From Alphaproteobacteria bacterium (GTDB lineage Bacteria; Pseudomonadota; Alphaproteobacteria; Sphingomonadales; Sphingomonadaceae), in contig JAFAZW010000043.1 of NCBI GenBank assembly GCA_019239415.1, positions 1 to 38,690 on the forward strand: a DNA stretch of 38,690 nucleotides, written 5' to 3'. The notes under the pieces are model-generated. The model searched no databases. It saw nothing but the letters and a program-made list of their open reading frames with translations, and was not told where the DNA came from. Positions 1 through 7,569 of this stretch are shown here, one piece after another (positions within the stretch are counted from its first letter, which is position 1; the number at the start of each line of letters is the position of its first letter). The position numbers and the translations under genes are program-made.

Positions 1-4
1 CGAA

Positions 5-76
5 TCTATAACGGTACCATAGAGTCCATTTTTTCGTTGACAAGCGAATCTAAATTGGACTAGACCGTACGGTACT
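5..76 (+). promoter_or_regulatory. Promoter and TetR-type operator candidates of the efflux operon
   Basis: A perfect -35 box TTGACA lies at 37-42, with a weak -10 candidate TAGACC at 61-66 (18-nt spacer). A perfect 10-bp palindrome ACCGTACGGT at 64-73 overlaps the -10 region, where a repressor would block RNA polymerase. Further upstream TCTAT (5-9) and ATAGA (19-23) form an inverted repeat around a second CGGTAC box, so CGGTAC occurs at both 12-17 and 70-75. Efflux operons of this kind are commonly controlled by a TetR-family repressor encoded next door; any such gene would lie left of the window. The repressor is inferred; the symmetry is visible. Confidence 0.5.
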
Positions 77-101
77 GATCAACCAGAACGGAATCACGGC
101 C

Positions 102-1520
102 ATGGCTGTCCCCTCCTCCACGCGCCGCCACCTCGCGGTTCTGAGCGCCGCCCTCCTGACCGGCGCCTGCGCGTCGGTGCCGAACCTCGGGCCGAAGCCC
201 ACGCCCGCGGCAGCGGCGTCCCTGCCGGCCGCCCAGTCGCTCGCCGGTAGCACGGCCGAATGGCCGGGCGGCCGCTGGTGGGAGAGCTATGGCGACGCGC
301 AGCTCGACGCTTTGATCGGCGAAGGCCTCGTCGGATCGCCCGATCTCGCCGCCGCCGCCGCGCGCTTCCGTCGCGCCCAGGGCTTCGCCCAGGCGGCGGG
401 CGCCAGGCTGTTGCCGAGCGTGGATGCGGCCGCATCGGTCTCCGAGCTGAACCCGCCCAACAGCGTCGGCGTGCCGCTGTGGAGCGGCTTCAAGGATTTC
501 GGCAATGCCGGGATCGGCTTCGGCTTCGACCTCGATCTCTGGGGCAAGAACCGGGCGGCGCTCCGCGCGGCCAAGAAGGACGTGGAGGCCGCGCGCTTCG
601 ACGCCGAGGAGGCGCGATTGATGCTCACCACCGGCATCGCTGCCACCTATGCCGACCTCGCCGCCCTCTATGCGCAGCACGACAGCCTCGAGAGGGCGCT
701 CGACGTGCGCGCCCGGTCGCTCGCGCTGGTCAAGCAGCGGGTGGATGCCGGGCTCGACAACGATTCCGCGCTCCGCCTCGCCGAGGCGCGCATCCCCCAG
801 ACCAAGGCCGAGCTCGCCGCGACGGACGAGGCGATCATGCTCGCCAAGCACGCGCTCGCCGCTCTCGTCGGCACCGGCCCGGACCGCGCCCTTGCCATCA
901 CCCGCCCGGCGCCCGGCAAGCTCCAGGCGCACGGCCTTCCAGCCGGCGCGTCCATCGAGCTCATCGGCCGGCGTCCCGACCTCGCCGCCGCCCGTACCCG
1001 GGTCGAAGCCGCATCGGACCGGATCAAGGAGGCGCGCGCCGCTTTCTATCCGAATGTCAGCGTCTCCGCGCTGGCGGGCTTCGCGTCGCTGGGGCTGAGC
1101 GACCTGTTCAAGTCCGGCTCCGGCTATGCCGGCGTCACGCCCGCTATCTCCCTGCCGATCTTCCACGGCGGCGCGCTGCAGGGCAATTATCGCGGCAGCC
1201 GCGGCAGCTACGACGAAGCCGTCGCCCTCTACGACGCGCAGCTCGTCCAGGCGCTGCGGCAGACCGCCGACGCGGTGACGAGCCGCCAGGCGCTGGCCGA
1301 GCGGCTCGCCCATTCCCGGAGCGCCCTCGCCTCCTACGAAGGCGCGCTCCGCCTCGCCCAGCTGCGTTACGAAAAGGGTCTTTCGACCTATCTCGACGTG
1401 CTCACCGCGCAGGAAGGCGTCGTCAGCGCCCGCCTCGCCGTCGCCCAGCTCGAGACCCGCGCCTTCACCCTCGACGTGCAGCTCGTCCGCGCCCTCGGCG
1501 GCGGCTTCGCTGACGCCTGA
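102..1520 (+). CDS. NodT-family outer-membrane efflux lipoprotein
   Basis: Outer-membrane channel component of a tripartite multidrug efflux pump, of the TolC/OprM/NodT type. The first 23 residues form a lipoprotein signal ending in the lipobox LTGAC, with Cys23 as the lipidated residue. The two repeated outer-membrane-efflux domains follow, with the typical alpha-helical repeats; RRPDLAAAR near residue 295 and LRYEKGLSTYLDVLTAQ near the C-terminus are family landmarks. The length of 472 aa is normal. The ATG at 102 lies just downstream of a promoter and has only a weak ribosome site. It is followed after 26 nt by the adaptor gene, so the three pump parts are one operon in the order channel, adaptor, permease. 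The substrate cannot be read from sequence. Confidence 0.92.
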   Translation: MAVPSSTRRHLAVLSAALLTGACASVPNLGPKPTPAAAASLPAAQSLAGSTAEWPGGRWWESYGDAQLDALIGEGLVGSPDLAAAAARFRRAQGFAQAAGARLLPSVDAAASVSELNPPNSVGVPLWSGFKDFGNAGIGFGFDLDLWGKNRAALRAAKKDVEAARFDAEEARLMLTTGIAATYADLAALYAQHDSLERALDVRARSLALVKQRVDAGLDNDSALRLAEARIPQTKAELAATDEAIMLAKHALAALVGTGPDRALAITRPAPGKLQAHGLPAGASIELIGRRPDLAAARTRVEAASDRIKEARAAFYPNVSVSALAGFASLGLSDLFKSGSGYAGVTPAISLPIFHGGALQGNYRGSRGSYDEAVALYDAQLVQALRQTADAVTSRQALAERLAHSRSALASYEGALRLAQLRYEKGLSTYLDVLTAQEGVVSARLAVAQLETRAFTLDVQLVRALGGGFADA

Positions 1521-1546
1521 CCCAAAGCCTTTCCAGGAGACCTCCC

Positions 1547-2704
1547 ATGGCCGACAGAAATCCCGACGAATTCCACGCCATCGCCGAAACTGAGAGCCCG
1601 CTCGCCGGCGCCGCCCGCAAGGCGAAGCGCCGGAAGCTGTTCGCCGCGCTCGCCGCCGGCATCGCCCTCAGCGGCGGCGGCTACAAGGCGTATGACGCGC
1701 TCGTCGCCTCCAAGCACGCGGCGACGGACAACGCCTATGTCGGCGCCGACGTCGCGCAGGTGACCTCCCAGCTCTCGGCCTCCGTCGCCGACGTCCTCGT
1801 CGAGGACACGGCGCAGGTCCGCAAGGGCGACGTGCTCGTCCGCCTCGACGATACCGACGCCAAGATCGCGCTCGCCAATGCCGAGGCCAATCTCGCCAGC
1901 GCCGTCCGCAAGGTCGAGGGGCTGCACGCCACCGACAGCGGCCTCGGCGCGCAGATCGCGGCGCGCGGGGCCGACGAGGCCCGCGCCGCGGCGCAGGTCA
2001 GCGCCGCCCAGTCCGAGTTCGACAAGGCGAAGATCGACCTCCAGCGCCGCCAGTCGCTAGCCCAATCGGGTGCAGTGTCGCAGGATGAACTGACCTCCGT
2101 CCGCACGGCCTACCACAACGCCGCCGCTGCCGTCCGTGCCGCCCAGGCCGCGCGGGCTCAGGCAGCCGCTGCGCGCGGCGCTGCGGTCGGCGAGCGCAAC
2201 GCCAACCTCGCGCTCATCGCCAATGCGAGCATCGACAACAATCCCGAGGTGCTCGCCGCCCGCGCCGCGCTCGAACAGGCCAGGGTGAACCTCGCCCGCA
2301 CGGTGATCCGCGCCCCGATCGATGGGGTCGTCTCGCGGCGCCAGGTCCAGGTCGGGCAGCGGGTCCAGCCGGGCGCGATGCTGATGACCGTGGTTCCCGT
2401 CCAGGCCGCCTATGTCGACGCCAACTTCAAGGAAGTCGAGCTCGCCAAGGTCAAGCCCGGCCAGACCGTGACCATGACCTCCGACCTCTACGGGTCGAAG
2501 GTCGTCTTCCACGGCCGCGTCGCCGGATTCTCGGGCGGCACCGGCGCGGCCTTCGCCCTGGTGCCGGCGCAGAACGCGACCGGCAACTGGATCAAGGTCG
2601 TCCAGCGGCTCCCGACCCGCATCGCGCTCGACCCGAAGGAACTGACCGCGCACCCGCTGCGCGTGGGCCTCTCGATGAACGTCGACGTCGACGTCTCCAA
2701 ATAA
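1547..2704 (+). CDS. emrA: HlyD/EmrA-family periplasmic adaptor of MFS efflux pump
   Basis: Membrane-fusion (adaptor) protein joining an inner-membrane MFS exporter to the outer-membrane channel. A short basic cytoplasmic N-terminus is followed by one membrane anchor at about residues 31-48, then the EmrA-typical TDNAYV at 60-65, a biotinyl-lipoyl half (to about 105), a long Ala-rich coiled-coil hairpin (about 105-225), the second lipoyl half containing TVIRAPIDGVVSRR, and a beta-barrel domain. 385 aa is the usual length. The start ATG has a clear AGGAGA ribosome site 7 nt upstream. It sits between the channel gene and the permease gene, which fixes its partners. I see no defects. Confidence 0.93.
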   Translation: MADRNPDEFHAIAETESPLAGAARKAKRRKLFAALAAGIALSGGGYKAYDALVASKHAATDNAYVGADVAQVTSQLSASVADVLVEDTAQVRKGDVLVRLDDTDAKIALANAEANLASAVRKVEGLHATDSGLGAQIAARGADEARAAAQVSAAQSEFDKAKIDLQRRQSLAQSGAVSQDELTSVRTAYHNAAAAVRAAQAARAQAAAARGAAVGERNANLALIANASIDNNPEVLAARAALEQARVNLARTVIRAPIDGVVSRRQVQVGQRVQPGAMLMTVVPVQAAYVDANFKEVELAKVKPGQTVTMTSDLYGSKVVFHGRVAGFSGGTGAAFALVPAQNATGNWIKVVQRLPTRIALDPKELTAHPLRVGLSMNVDVDVSK

Positions 2705-2721
2705 GGGAAGGAAAGCCCGCC

Positions 2722-4275
2722 ATGGCCAGCCTCGCCGCGGCCCCGCCGCAGGAAGGAAGCGCGCGCCCGCTCGTCGGGACGGCGCTCTACGTTGCCGCGA
2801 TCCTGATCGGGCTCGGCAACTTCCTCGTCGTGCTCGACACGACGATCTGCAACGTCTCGGTGCCGACGATTGCCGGCAATCTCGGTGTTTCCTCGACGCA
2901 GGGCACGTGGGTGATCACGTCCTACGCCGTGGCGGAGGCGATCACCGTCCCGTTGACCGGATGGCTGGCGAAGAAGTTCGGCGCCCAGCGCACCTTCATC
3001 GCCTGCTACCTCTCCTTCGCGGTGGTCCAGTTCTTCTGCGGCATGTCGCACTCGCTCGGCATGCTGCTCGGCATGCGGGTGCTGCTCGGCCTCGTCGGCG
3101 GGCCGATCATGCCGCTTTCGCAGATGCTGCTGCTGCGCATCTTCCCCAAGGAGAAGGCGACGCTGGCGACGGTGATCTGGGCGATGACGACGCTCGTCGG
3201 CCCGGTCGCCGGCCCGATCCTGGGAGGCATCATCTGCGACAATTACGGCTGGCCCTGGATCTTCTTCATCAAGGTGCCGATCGCGGCGGCCGCGGGCTTC
3301 GCGCTGATGAAGCTGATGCACGGCCAGAGCGACCCGAAGGCGCCGGCCTTCATCGACAAGGTCGGCCTCGCCCTCCTCGTCATCTGGGTCGGCGCGCTGC
3401 AGATCATGCTCGACGAGGGCCGCAACCAGGATTGGTTCGCCTCGGAGGAGATCTGCATCCTCGGCATCGTCGCGCTGATCGGCTTCCTCGCCTTCGTGAT
3501 CTGGGAGCTGACCGAGAAGAACCCGATCGTCGACTTGAGGATCTTCCGCCACCGCGGCTTCGTCGGCGCCGCGCTCACCTACGCGGTCGGCTACGGCGCC
3601 TTCTTCGCCAGCATCGTCCTGCTGCCGCTCTGGGAGCAGAGCGCGATGGGCTACACCGCCACCTGGGCCGGCTACGCCACCGGCATCATGGGCATCCTCG
3701 CGGTGGTCTCGGCGCCGTTCGTCGGCAAGGCCTGCGAAAAGATGGATCCGCGCCTGATCGTCAGCGCCGGCATCCTCGGCATCGGCGCGATCATGGTCTG
3801 GCGGATGTGGACGTTCAATCCCGACGTCACCTTCACTCAGATGGCCTGGCCGACGCTGTGGACCGGCCCGTTCATGGTCATGTTCTTCGTACCCGTGACC
3901 GGCCTCGCCATGGCCAGCGTGAAGCATGACGAGCAGGCCAACGCCGCCGGCCTCTCCAACTTCATGCGCACCCTCGCCGGCGCCTTCGCCACCGCGCTCG
4001 TCCAGAGCGGCTGGTCGAACGCGACGCGGCGCAACGAAGGCGAGATCGTCAACGCGATGCAGCATGGGCGCACGGCCGTCGAGGGCCTGCTCGCGCAGGG
4101 CGTGCCGCTCGACAACGCCCGTGCCGCCCTGTGGCAGGTGATCGAGGGGCAGAGCGTGATGCTTGGCACCTTGAACATGTTCGGCGTGATCGCGCTGTGC
4201 CTCGCCTTCTCGGCGACCCTCATCTGGCTGGTGCCCAAGCCCAAGGGCCCGATCGACACCAGCGGCGCCCACTGA
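2722..4275 (+). CDS. emrB: DHA2-family MFS drug exporter (EmrB/QacA type)
   Basis: Proton-driven inner-membrane exporter with 14 predicted membrane segments, the permease of the preceding channel and adaptor. LDTTICNVSVPTIAGNLG in the first membrane segment is the DHA2 family motif, and WLAKKFGAQRTF is the motif-A loop between segments 2 and 3. GPVAGPILGG in segment 5 is the antiporter motif C. The length of 517 aa is typical. The gene starts 17 nt after the adaptor with GGAAGGA about 9 nt before the ATG. It is the last gene of the operon; the next gene starts 166 nt downstream. The substrate is unknown; EmrB relatives export hydrophobic, often uncoupler-like, compounds. Confidence 0.93.
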   Translation: MASLAAAPPQEGSARPLVGTALYVAAILIGLGNFLVVLDTTICNVSVPTIAGNLGVSSTQGTWVITSYAVAEAITVPLTGWLAKKFGAQRTFIACYLSFAVVQFFCGMSHSLGMLLGMRVLLGLVGGPIMPLSQMLLLRIFPKEKATLATVIWAMTTLVGPVAGPILGGIICDNYGWPWIFFIKVPIAAAAGFALMKLMHGQSDPKAPAFIDKVGLALLVIWVGALQIMLDEGRNQDWFASEEICILGIVALIGFLAFVIWELTEKNPIVDLRIFRHRGFVGAALTYAVGYGAFFASIVLLPLWEQSAMGYTATWAGYATGIMGILAVVSAPFVGKACEKMDPRLIVSAGILGIGAIMVWRMWTFNPDVTFTQMAWPTLWTGPFMVMFFVPVTGLAMASVKHDEQANAAGLSNFMRTLAGAFATALVQSGWSNATRRNEGEIVNAMQHGRTAVEGLLAQGVPLDNARAALWQVIEGQSVMLGTLNMFGVIALCLAFSATLIWLVPKPKGPIDTSGAH

Positions 4276-4441
4276 GCGAAGGAGCCGAACGCACCCCCCG
4301 CGCCCCACTGTTCACGAGATTCGGCCGCCGCGATGCGCGGCGCCGGATACCCACCGAAGGCTTCCGACCACCGGCCGCCGCGTGCCCCGCGCTGGCCGCT
4401 CGGGAGGGCTGTGCCTTCGTCATCCCAGAAGGAGAATCAAA

Positions 4442-5047
4442 GTGCGTAATTACTTCCTCTCGATGCTCGTCGCGGCGACCATGCTCTACGGCGCGCCGGC
4501 CGCAGCCCAGAATTTCACCGGCCCGTCGGTCGGCGTCCAGGGCGGCTGGCAGCAAGAGAAGGTCCGCACGCCGAACACCAATCTCGGCGTCCTCCCGATC
4601 GACCGCTCGCGCGATGCGGCCGTCGCGGGCGTCTTCGCGGGCTACGACCGCGAACTCGGCCGCGGTTTCGTCACCGGGGTCGAGGCCGGGTTCAGCATCG
4701 CGAGCAGCGACAAGCTGCGCGGCGGCACCGGGACGAGCGCAATCACGATCGATCCCAAATGGTCGTTCGATGCCACGGCGCGCGCCGGCTACCTCGTCAC
4801 GCCCGAAACCCTGGTCTACGTGCGCGGCGGCTATGCCAACGAGCGCATCCGCGCGACGATGGCGAGCGGGTCCGGCACCGGCACCTCGTCGGACAATCGC
4901 GACGGCTGGCTGGTCGGCGGCGGCGTCGAGCGGATGCTGATCCCGAATGTGTCGGCGCGGCTCGAATACCGCTTCACCGACTTCGGCGACAGCAAGGGCA
5001 TGTACGACCGGCACCAGGTGCTGGCCGGCATCGCCTACCGCTTCTGA
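4442..5047 (+). CDS. Small outer-membrane beta-barrel protein (porin family/OmpA-like barrel)
   Basis: Probable 8-stranded outer-membrane barrel of 201 aa. The GTG start at 4442 is preferred over an upstream in-frame ATG at 4382 because it follows an AGAAGGAGA ribosome site and gives a clean signal peptide of about 22 residues ending in APAAAQ. The mature part alternates polar and hydrophobic residues (GPSVGVQGGW, AGVFAGYDREL, ARLEYRFTDFGD) and ends in Phe after HQVLAGIAYR, as expected for BAM-inserted barrels. It follows the efflux operon by 166 nt, a gap with no recognisable signal besides the ribosome site, so it may be independently transcribed. The function beyond a surface protein is unknown. 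Confidence 0.85.
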   Translation: MRNYFLSMLVAATMLYGAPAAAQNFTGPSVGVQGGWQQEKVRTPNTNLGVLPIDRSRDAAVAGVFAGYDRELGRGFVTGVEAGFSIASSDKLRGGTGTSAITIDPKWSFDATARAGYLVTPETLVYVRGGYANERIRATMASGSGTGTSSDNRDGWLVGGGVERMLIPNVSARLEYRFTDFGDSKGMYDRHQVLAGIAYRF

Positions 5048-5061
5048 GCGGAAGCGGACCC

Positions 5062-5433
5062 GTGAAGACCGGGCGCAGCTTCGTGCAGGCACGGCGGACC
5101 ACCTCTCCCCTCGGTCCTCGCCGTCGCCGCGCCGTCCGCGCCCGGCCCCCCGTGGCGGCGAAGATTCCGACCCCCGCCGCCGCATCCGCCGGTGCGTGCC
5201 CGCCCCGTCCCCTGGCGGGCACGCACCGCACCCTCAAGCAACCCTATCTCAGCGCGCGCGGCCTCTCGATCCTCGTCCACCTCCTGGCCGGGGCGCTGGT
5301 GCTCCTCCTCTACGTCGTCGTCGAGCGCACGCTGGAAGAGCCCATACCGGCGCTGATCGTCACCGCGGTGCTCGCAACCTGGATCGTGTCGATCGGCGCG
5401 ACGGCACCCGGCGGCGGCCCGAGGCGGCGATGA
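5062..5433 (+). CDS. Possible small two-helix membrane protein (weak call)
   Basis: This open frame starts with GTG at 5062 (alternative GTG at 5152). Its N-terminal part is Arg/Pro-rich and unconvincing. The last 65 residues read like a real protein: a hydrophobic helix (LSILVHLLAGALVLLLYVVV), an acidic turn (ERTLEEP) and a second hydrophobic helix (ALIVTAVLATWIVSIGA), ending in GGGPRRR. Small two-helix membrane proteins resembling this occur in alphaproteobacteria, but I do not recognise the family. A 15-bp hairpin lies inside the frame just before the first helix, and no start codon follows the hairpin in frame. Either the start lies before the hairpin or the frame is fortuitous. Confidence 0.3.
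   Translation: MKTGRSFVQARRTTSPLGPRRRRAVRARPPVAAKIPTPAAASAGACPPRPLAGTHRTLKQPYLSARGLSILVHLLAGALVLLLYVVVERTLEEPIPALIVTAVLATWIVSIGATAPGGGPRRR
5190..5228 (+). repeat. Perfect 15-bp stem hairpin
   Basis: CGGTGCGTGCCCGCC (5190-5204) is exactly complementary to GGCGGGCACGCACCG (5214-5228) around a 9-nt loop. The hairpin lies 143 nt after the beta-barrel gene. It could end transcription or protect the 3' end of that mRNA, but it has no T-run, so an intrinsic terminator is uncertain. The alternative is a structure controlling the putative small membrane gene around it. Confidence 0.7.
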
Positions 5434-5671
5434 CCGCGCACCGCGGCGCGACACGGTCGATCCGCCGCCACGCGAAGCCGGTGGCGAAGCGTAACGCCGC
5501 CATCCGGCGCTGAGTGACCCGGCGGCTTTCCTCTGTTCCGCGGCCGCGGCCAGTGGACCGCCTCGTCCGGCGTTGCGCAAAGCCACGCGATCCAGTTGCC
5601 CTGCGCAAGAAATGATGCTCTTTTCGCCCTCACGAATAGCCGCGCCAGTCTCCGCGGCCGGCGAGGCAATG
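5434..5671. other. Rest of the gene-poor stretch before the Ter locus
   Basis: The stretch between the beta-barrel gene and the first Ter gene (5048-5671) is 624 bp. Besides the hairpin and the doubtful small frame it contains the 8-bp palindrome TTGCGCAA at 5573-5580 and a related TGCGCAA at 5602-5608, 100 to 65 nt before the next start. A weak promoter-like pair (TTGCCC 5596-5601, TCTTTT 5619-5624, 17-nt spacer) lies in the same place. I see nothing else. Confidence 0.35.
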
Positions 5672-6664
5672 ATGGGCGTGAATATCGACAAGAGGGATGC
5701 GCGACTTGATCTCGGCGCGGTCCAGGTGCGGGCCGGCTGCGGCAACGGATGGGTTTCGGCCGACCTGGATCTCGTCGCCCTTCTCCTCGATCGCTCCGGC
5801 CGGGTGACGGACCCTTCCCGCATCGTCTTTCACAACAACGCGCGCACGCCCGACGGGACGGTGGTCTGGTCGGGCCGCGCCGTCACCGGAGAGGACCAGG
5901 AAAGTATCCTCTTCGACTTGTCGCGGCTCGATGCCCATGTCGTCGAGGTCATCGTCTGCGTCGCGGTGTTCGATCCTTCCCGCCGCCTCAACTTTGGACA
6001 GATCGAAGGCTCCTCGCTCGTTGTTTCAGACGCCGCGAGTGGACGCGAAGTCCATCGTTGCGAGCTCGGCGAGGACCATGGAACGATGAGGGCGCTCGAG
6101 GCGGTGCGGCTGATGCGCCTCGGGCGCAGCTGGCAGGTCGAGCCGCTGGGCCGGGCGCACGGCGACGGTCTCGAGCCGATCCTCGAACATTATGCTCCGG
6201 GCATCGCCGTTCGCCTCGCGAAGGACGAGTCCGCGCCGAGTCCGCCGCGATCGCGTCCTGCCGATTGCGACCCGCGCGACATCTTCGCGGAGCTGGTGAG
6301 CAGCAAACCGTTCGACGGCTATTGCTCGACAACCGAACGCCAGGCGCTGGTCCGCGAAGCCCAGCTCATCGGTCTCGATCCCGCAGGCGCCGAGATCGTG
6401 CTCGACTTCGAGCTCGAGCGGCGTCGGATCGCCAACGAGGCCGTCCTTCTCCAGCGCCTGGAGTCGATCCTCCACCAGTTTACGGACGACGACAAGAAGC
6501 TCGACGACAAGGAGCGGCGCGATGCGCTCCAGCTCGCCTGCCGTCCGGCGGGCGGGTGCAGCAAAGGTCTGCAATATGATGTCGCGGAGGACTATGTGAC
6601 ACGGTTCTGCCGCATGAACGGCGTCCGCGTGAAGGCGGGGCTGTTCAAGTGGATAGTGCCATAA
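5672..6664 (+). CDS. TerD-like domain fused to a novel acidic helical-repeat domain
   Basis: 330-aa cytoplasmic protein. Residues 1-180 resemble a TerD domain (WVSADLDLVALLLDRSGRV, FHNNARTPDG, a WQVEPLGR segment matching the TerD WKFRAVGQ strand), but the calcium-binding DFDLDAS and GDN loops are lost or altered. After a Pro-rich linker (185-197), residues 200-320 hold two copies of a short helical unit; the second contains FTDDDKKLDDKERRDAL (270-286) and VAEDYVTRFCRMNGVR (304-319) and is almost the same as one in the next gene. ATG 5672 is preferred over farther upstream starts because GAGG lies 5 nt before it. A 13-nt gap to the next gene implies co-transcription. The role is inferred from the Ter context only. 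Confidence 0.75.
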   Translation: MGVNIDKRDARLDLGAVQVRAGCGNGWVSADLDLVALLLDRSGRVTDPSRIVFHNNARTPDGTVVWSGRAVTGEDQESILFDLSRLDAHVVEVIVCVAVFDPSRRLNFGQIEGSSLVVSDAASGREVHRCELGEDHGTMRALEAVRLMRLGRSWQVEPLGRAHGDGLEPILEHYAPGIAVRLAKDESAPSPPRSRPADCDPRDIFAELVSSKPFDGYCSTTERQALVREAQLIGLDPAGAEIVLDFELERRRIANEAVLLQRLESILHQFTDDDKKLDDKERRDALQLACRPAGGCSKGLQYDVAEDYVTRFCRMNGVRVKAGLFKWIVP

Positions 6665-6677
6665 GAGGGGGCTGGCG

Positions 6678-7517
6678 ATGAATTCGAATGACCGTGCGTG
6701 GCTGGATAACCGCGTCCACGCCGCCGTGGACGATGACTTCTACCTCGATCGCGACGAGGAGAAGCGGATCAAGGAGGAAGCATCGAGCCGCGGCATTGCG
6801 ATCCGCGACATCGAGCTGGTGATCCGCGAGGAGCTGCAAAAGACGGAATCGATCAGCGAACGGCAGCTGCTCGACGATCTCGATCGGCTGCTGCACCAGT
6901 TCACCGATGACGACAAATTCCTCGACAGGAAAGAAGAGCGGGATGCCTTCGACCAGGTGGTCCGCGCCGCCCCCGGCAAGCGCAAGGGCCTCGATCCGCG
7001 CGTCGCCGAAGAATATGTCACGAGCTTCTGCCGGGTGAACGGCATCCGCCGCCAGACCGAGCCGGGGGGCGGCACGAATCGCATGCTGTTACCGCTGCTG
7101 GGCGCCTTGCTGCTGATCGTGCTCGTCGGCGCCTTTCTCGTCGCGCGCGGCGGCGGCGGCTCGTCGGGCGGGCGTCACGCCGCCATAAGCCAGGCGGACA
7201 AGGATGAGATCGACGGCCATCTCCGGCGCGCGACCGACTATGTCGAACGCGCGCAATATACGGATCCCCCGGAACGCTCCGCGAAGGCCGAGCTCGACGC
7301 GGTCAAGCGGGCCGACCCCGACGGGACCTATCGCAAGGACGAAGTCGCCGGTCTCCAGCACAAGATCGTCGACCATTATATCGCTCTCGCTCAGGAGAGC
7401 GCTCGCGACGGCGAGAAGGATGCGGCGGCGCAATGGCTCGGCCGCGCGCGGCTGATCGGCGTCGACGCCGAGCAGATCGACCAGAAGAGCCGCGAGCTGG
7501 GGATCGAAGGCCGCTGA
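6678..7517 (+). CDS. Membrane protein with the acidic helical repeat and a C-terminal helical domain
   Basis: 279 aa, one membrane span. Two repeats of an acidic helical unit occupy the N-terminal half: DDDFYLDRDEEKRI (18-31) and DDDKFLDRKEERDAF (77-91), the second followed by VAEEYVTSFCRVNGIR (109-124). The second repeat matches the C-terminal domain of the preceding protein nearly residue for residue. A membrane helix spans about 136-156, then a GGGGSSGG hinge leads to an alpha-helical domain (about 170-279) that resembles TPR-like helices. The N-terminal half is probably cytosolic and the rest outside; the topology is inferred. Unknown family. It ends 52 nt before the convergent end of the tubulin-like gene. 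Confidence 0.75.
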   Translation: MNSNDRAWLDNRVHAAVDDDFYLDRDEEKRIKEEASSRGIAIRDIELVIREELQKTESISERQLLDDLDRLLHQFTDDDKFLDRKEERDAFDQVVRAAPGKRKGLDPRVAEEYVTSFCRVNGIRRQTEPGGGTNRMLLPLLGALLLIVLVGAFLVARGGGGSSGGRHAAISQADKDEIDGHLRRATDYVERAQYTDPPERSAKAELDAVKRADPDGTYRKDEVAGLQHKIVDHYIALAQESARDGEKDAAAQWLGRARLIGVDAEQIDQKSRELGIEGR

Positions 7518-7537
7518 GCGTCCCGAGGCGAGCCATT

Positions 7538-7558
7538 CGCGCCGCGGACGGCGGCGCG
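7538..7558. terminator. Hairpin between convergent genes
   Basis: CGCGCCGC (7538-7545) pairs with GCGGCGCG (7551-7558) around a 5-nt loop. It sits in the 52-nt gap between two converging stop codons, where a bidirectional transcription stop would be expected. There is no flanking T-run, so termination is inferred from position and pairing. Confidence 0.45.
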
Positions 7559-7569
7559 GGTGCGCCTCG

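Noticed and set aside
2488-4308. Long minus-strand open frame opposite the MFS pump gene
   Set aside because: Its translation is a His/Asp/Arg-rich low-complexity string, while the + strand gives a perfect 14-helix transporter.
5573-5671. Upstream start for the first TerD-like fusion gene
   Set aside because: The extra 33 residues have no TerD similarity, and a better ribosome site lies 5 nt before ATG 5672.
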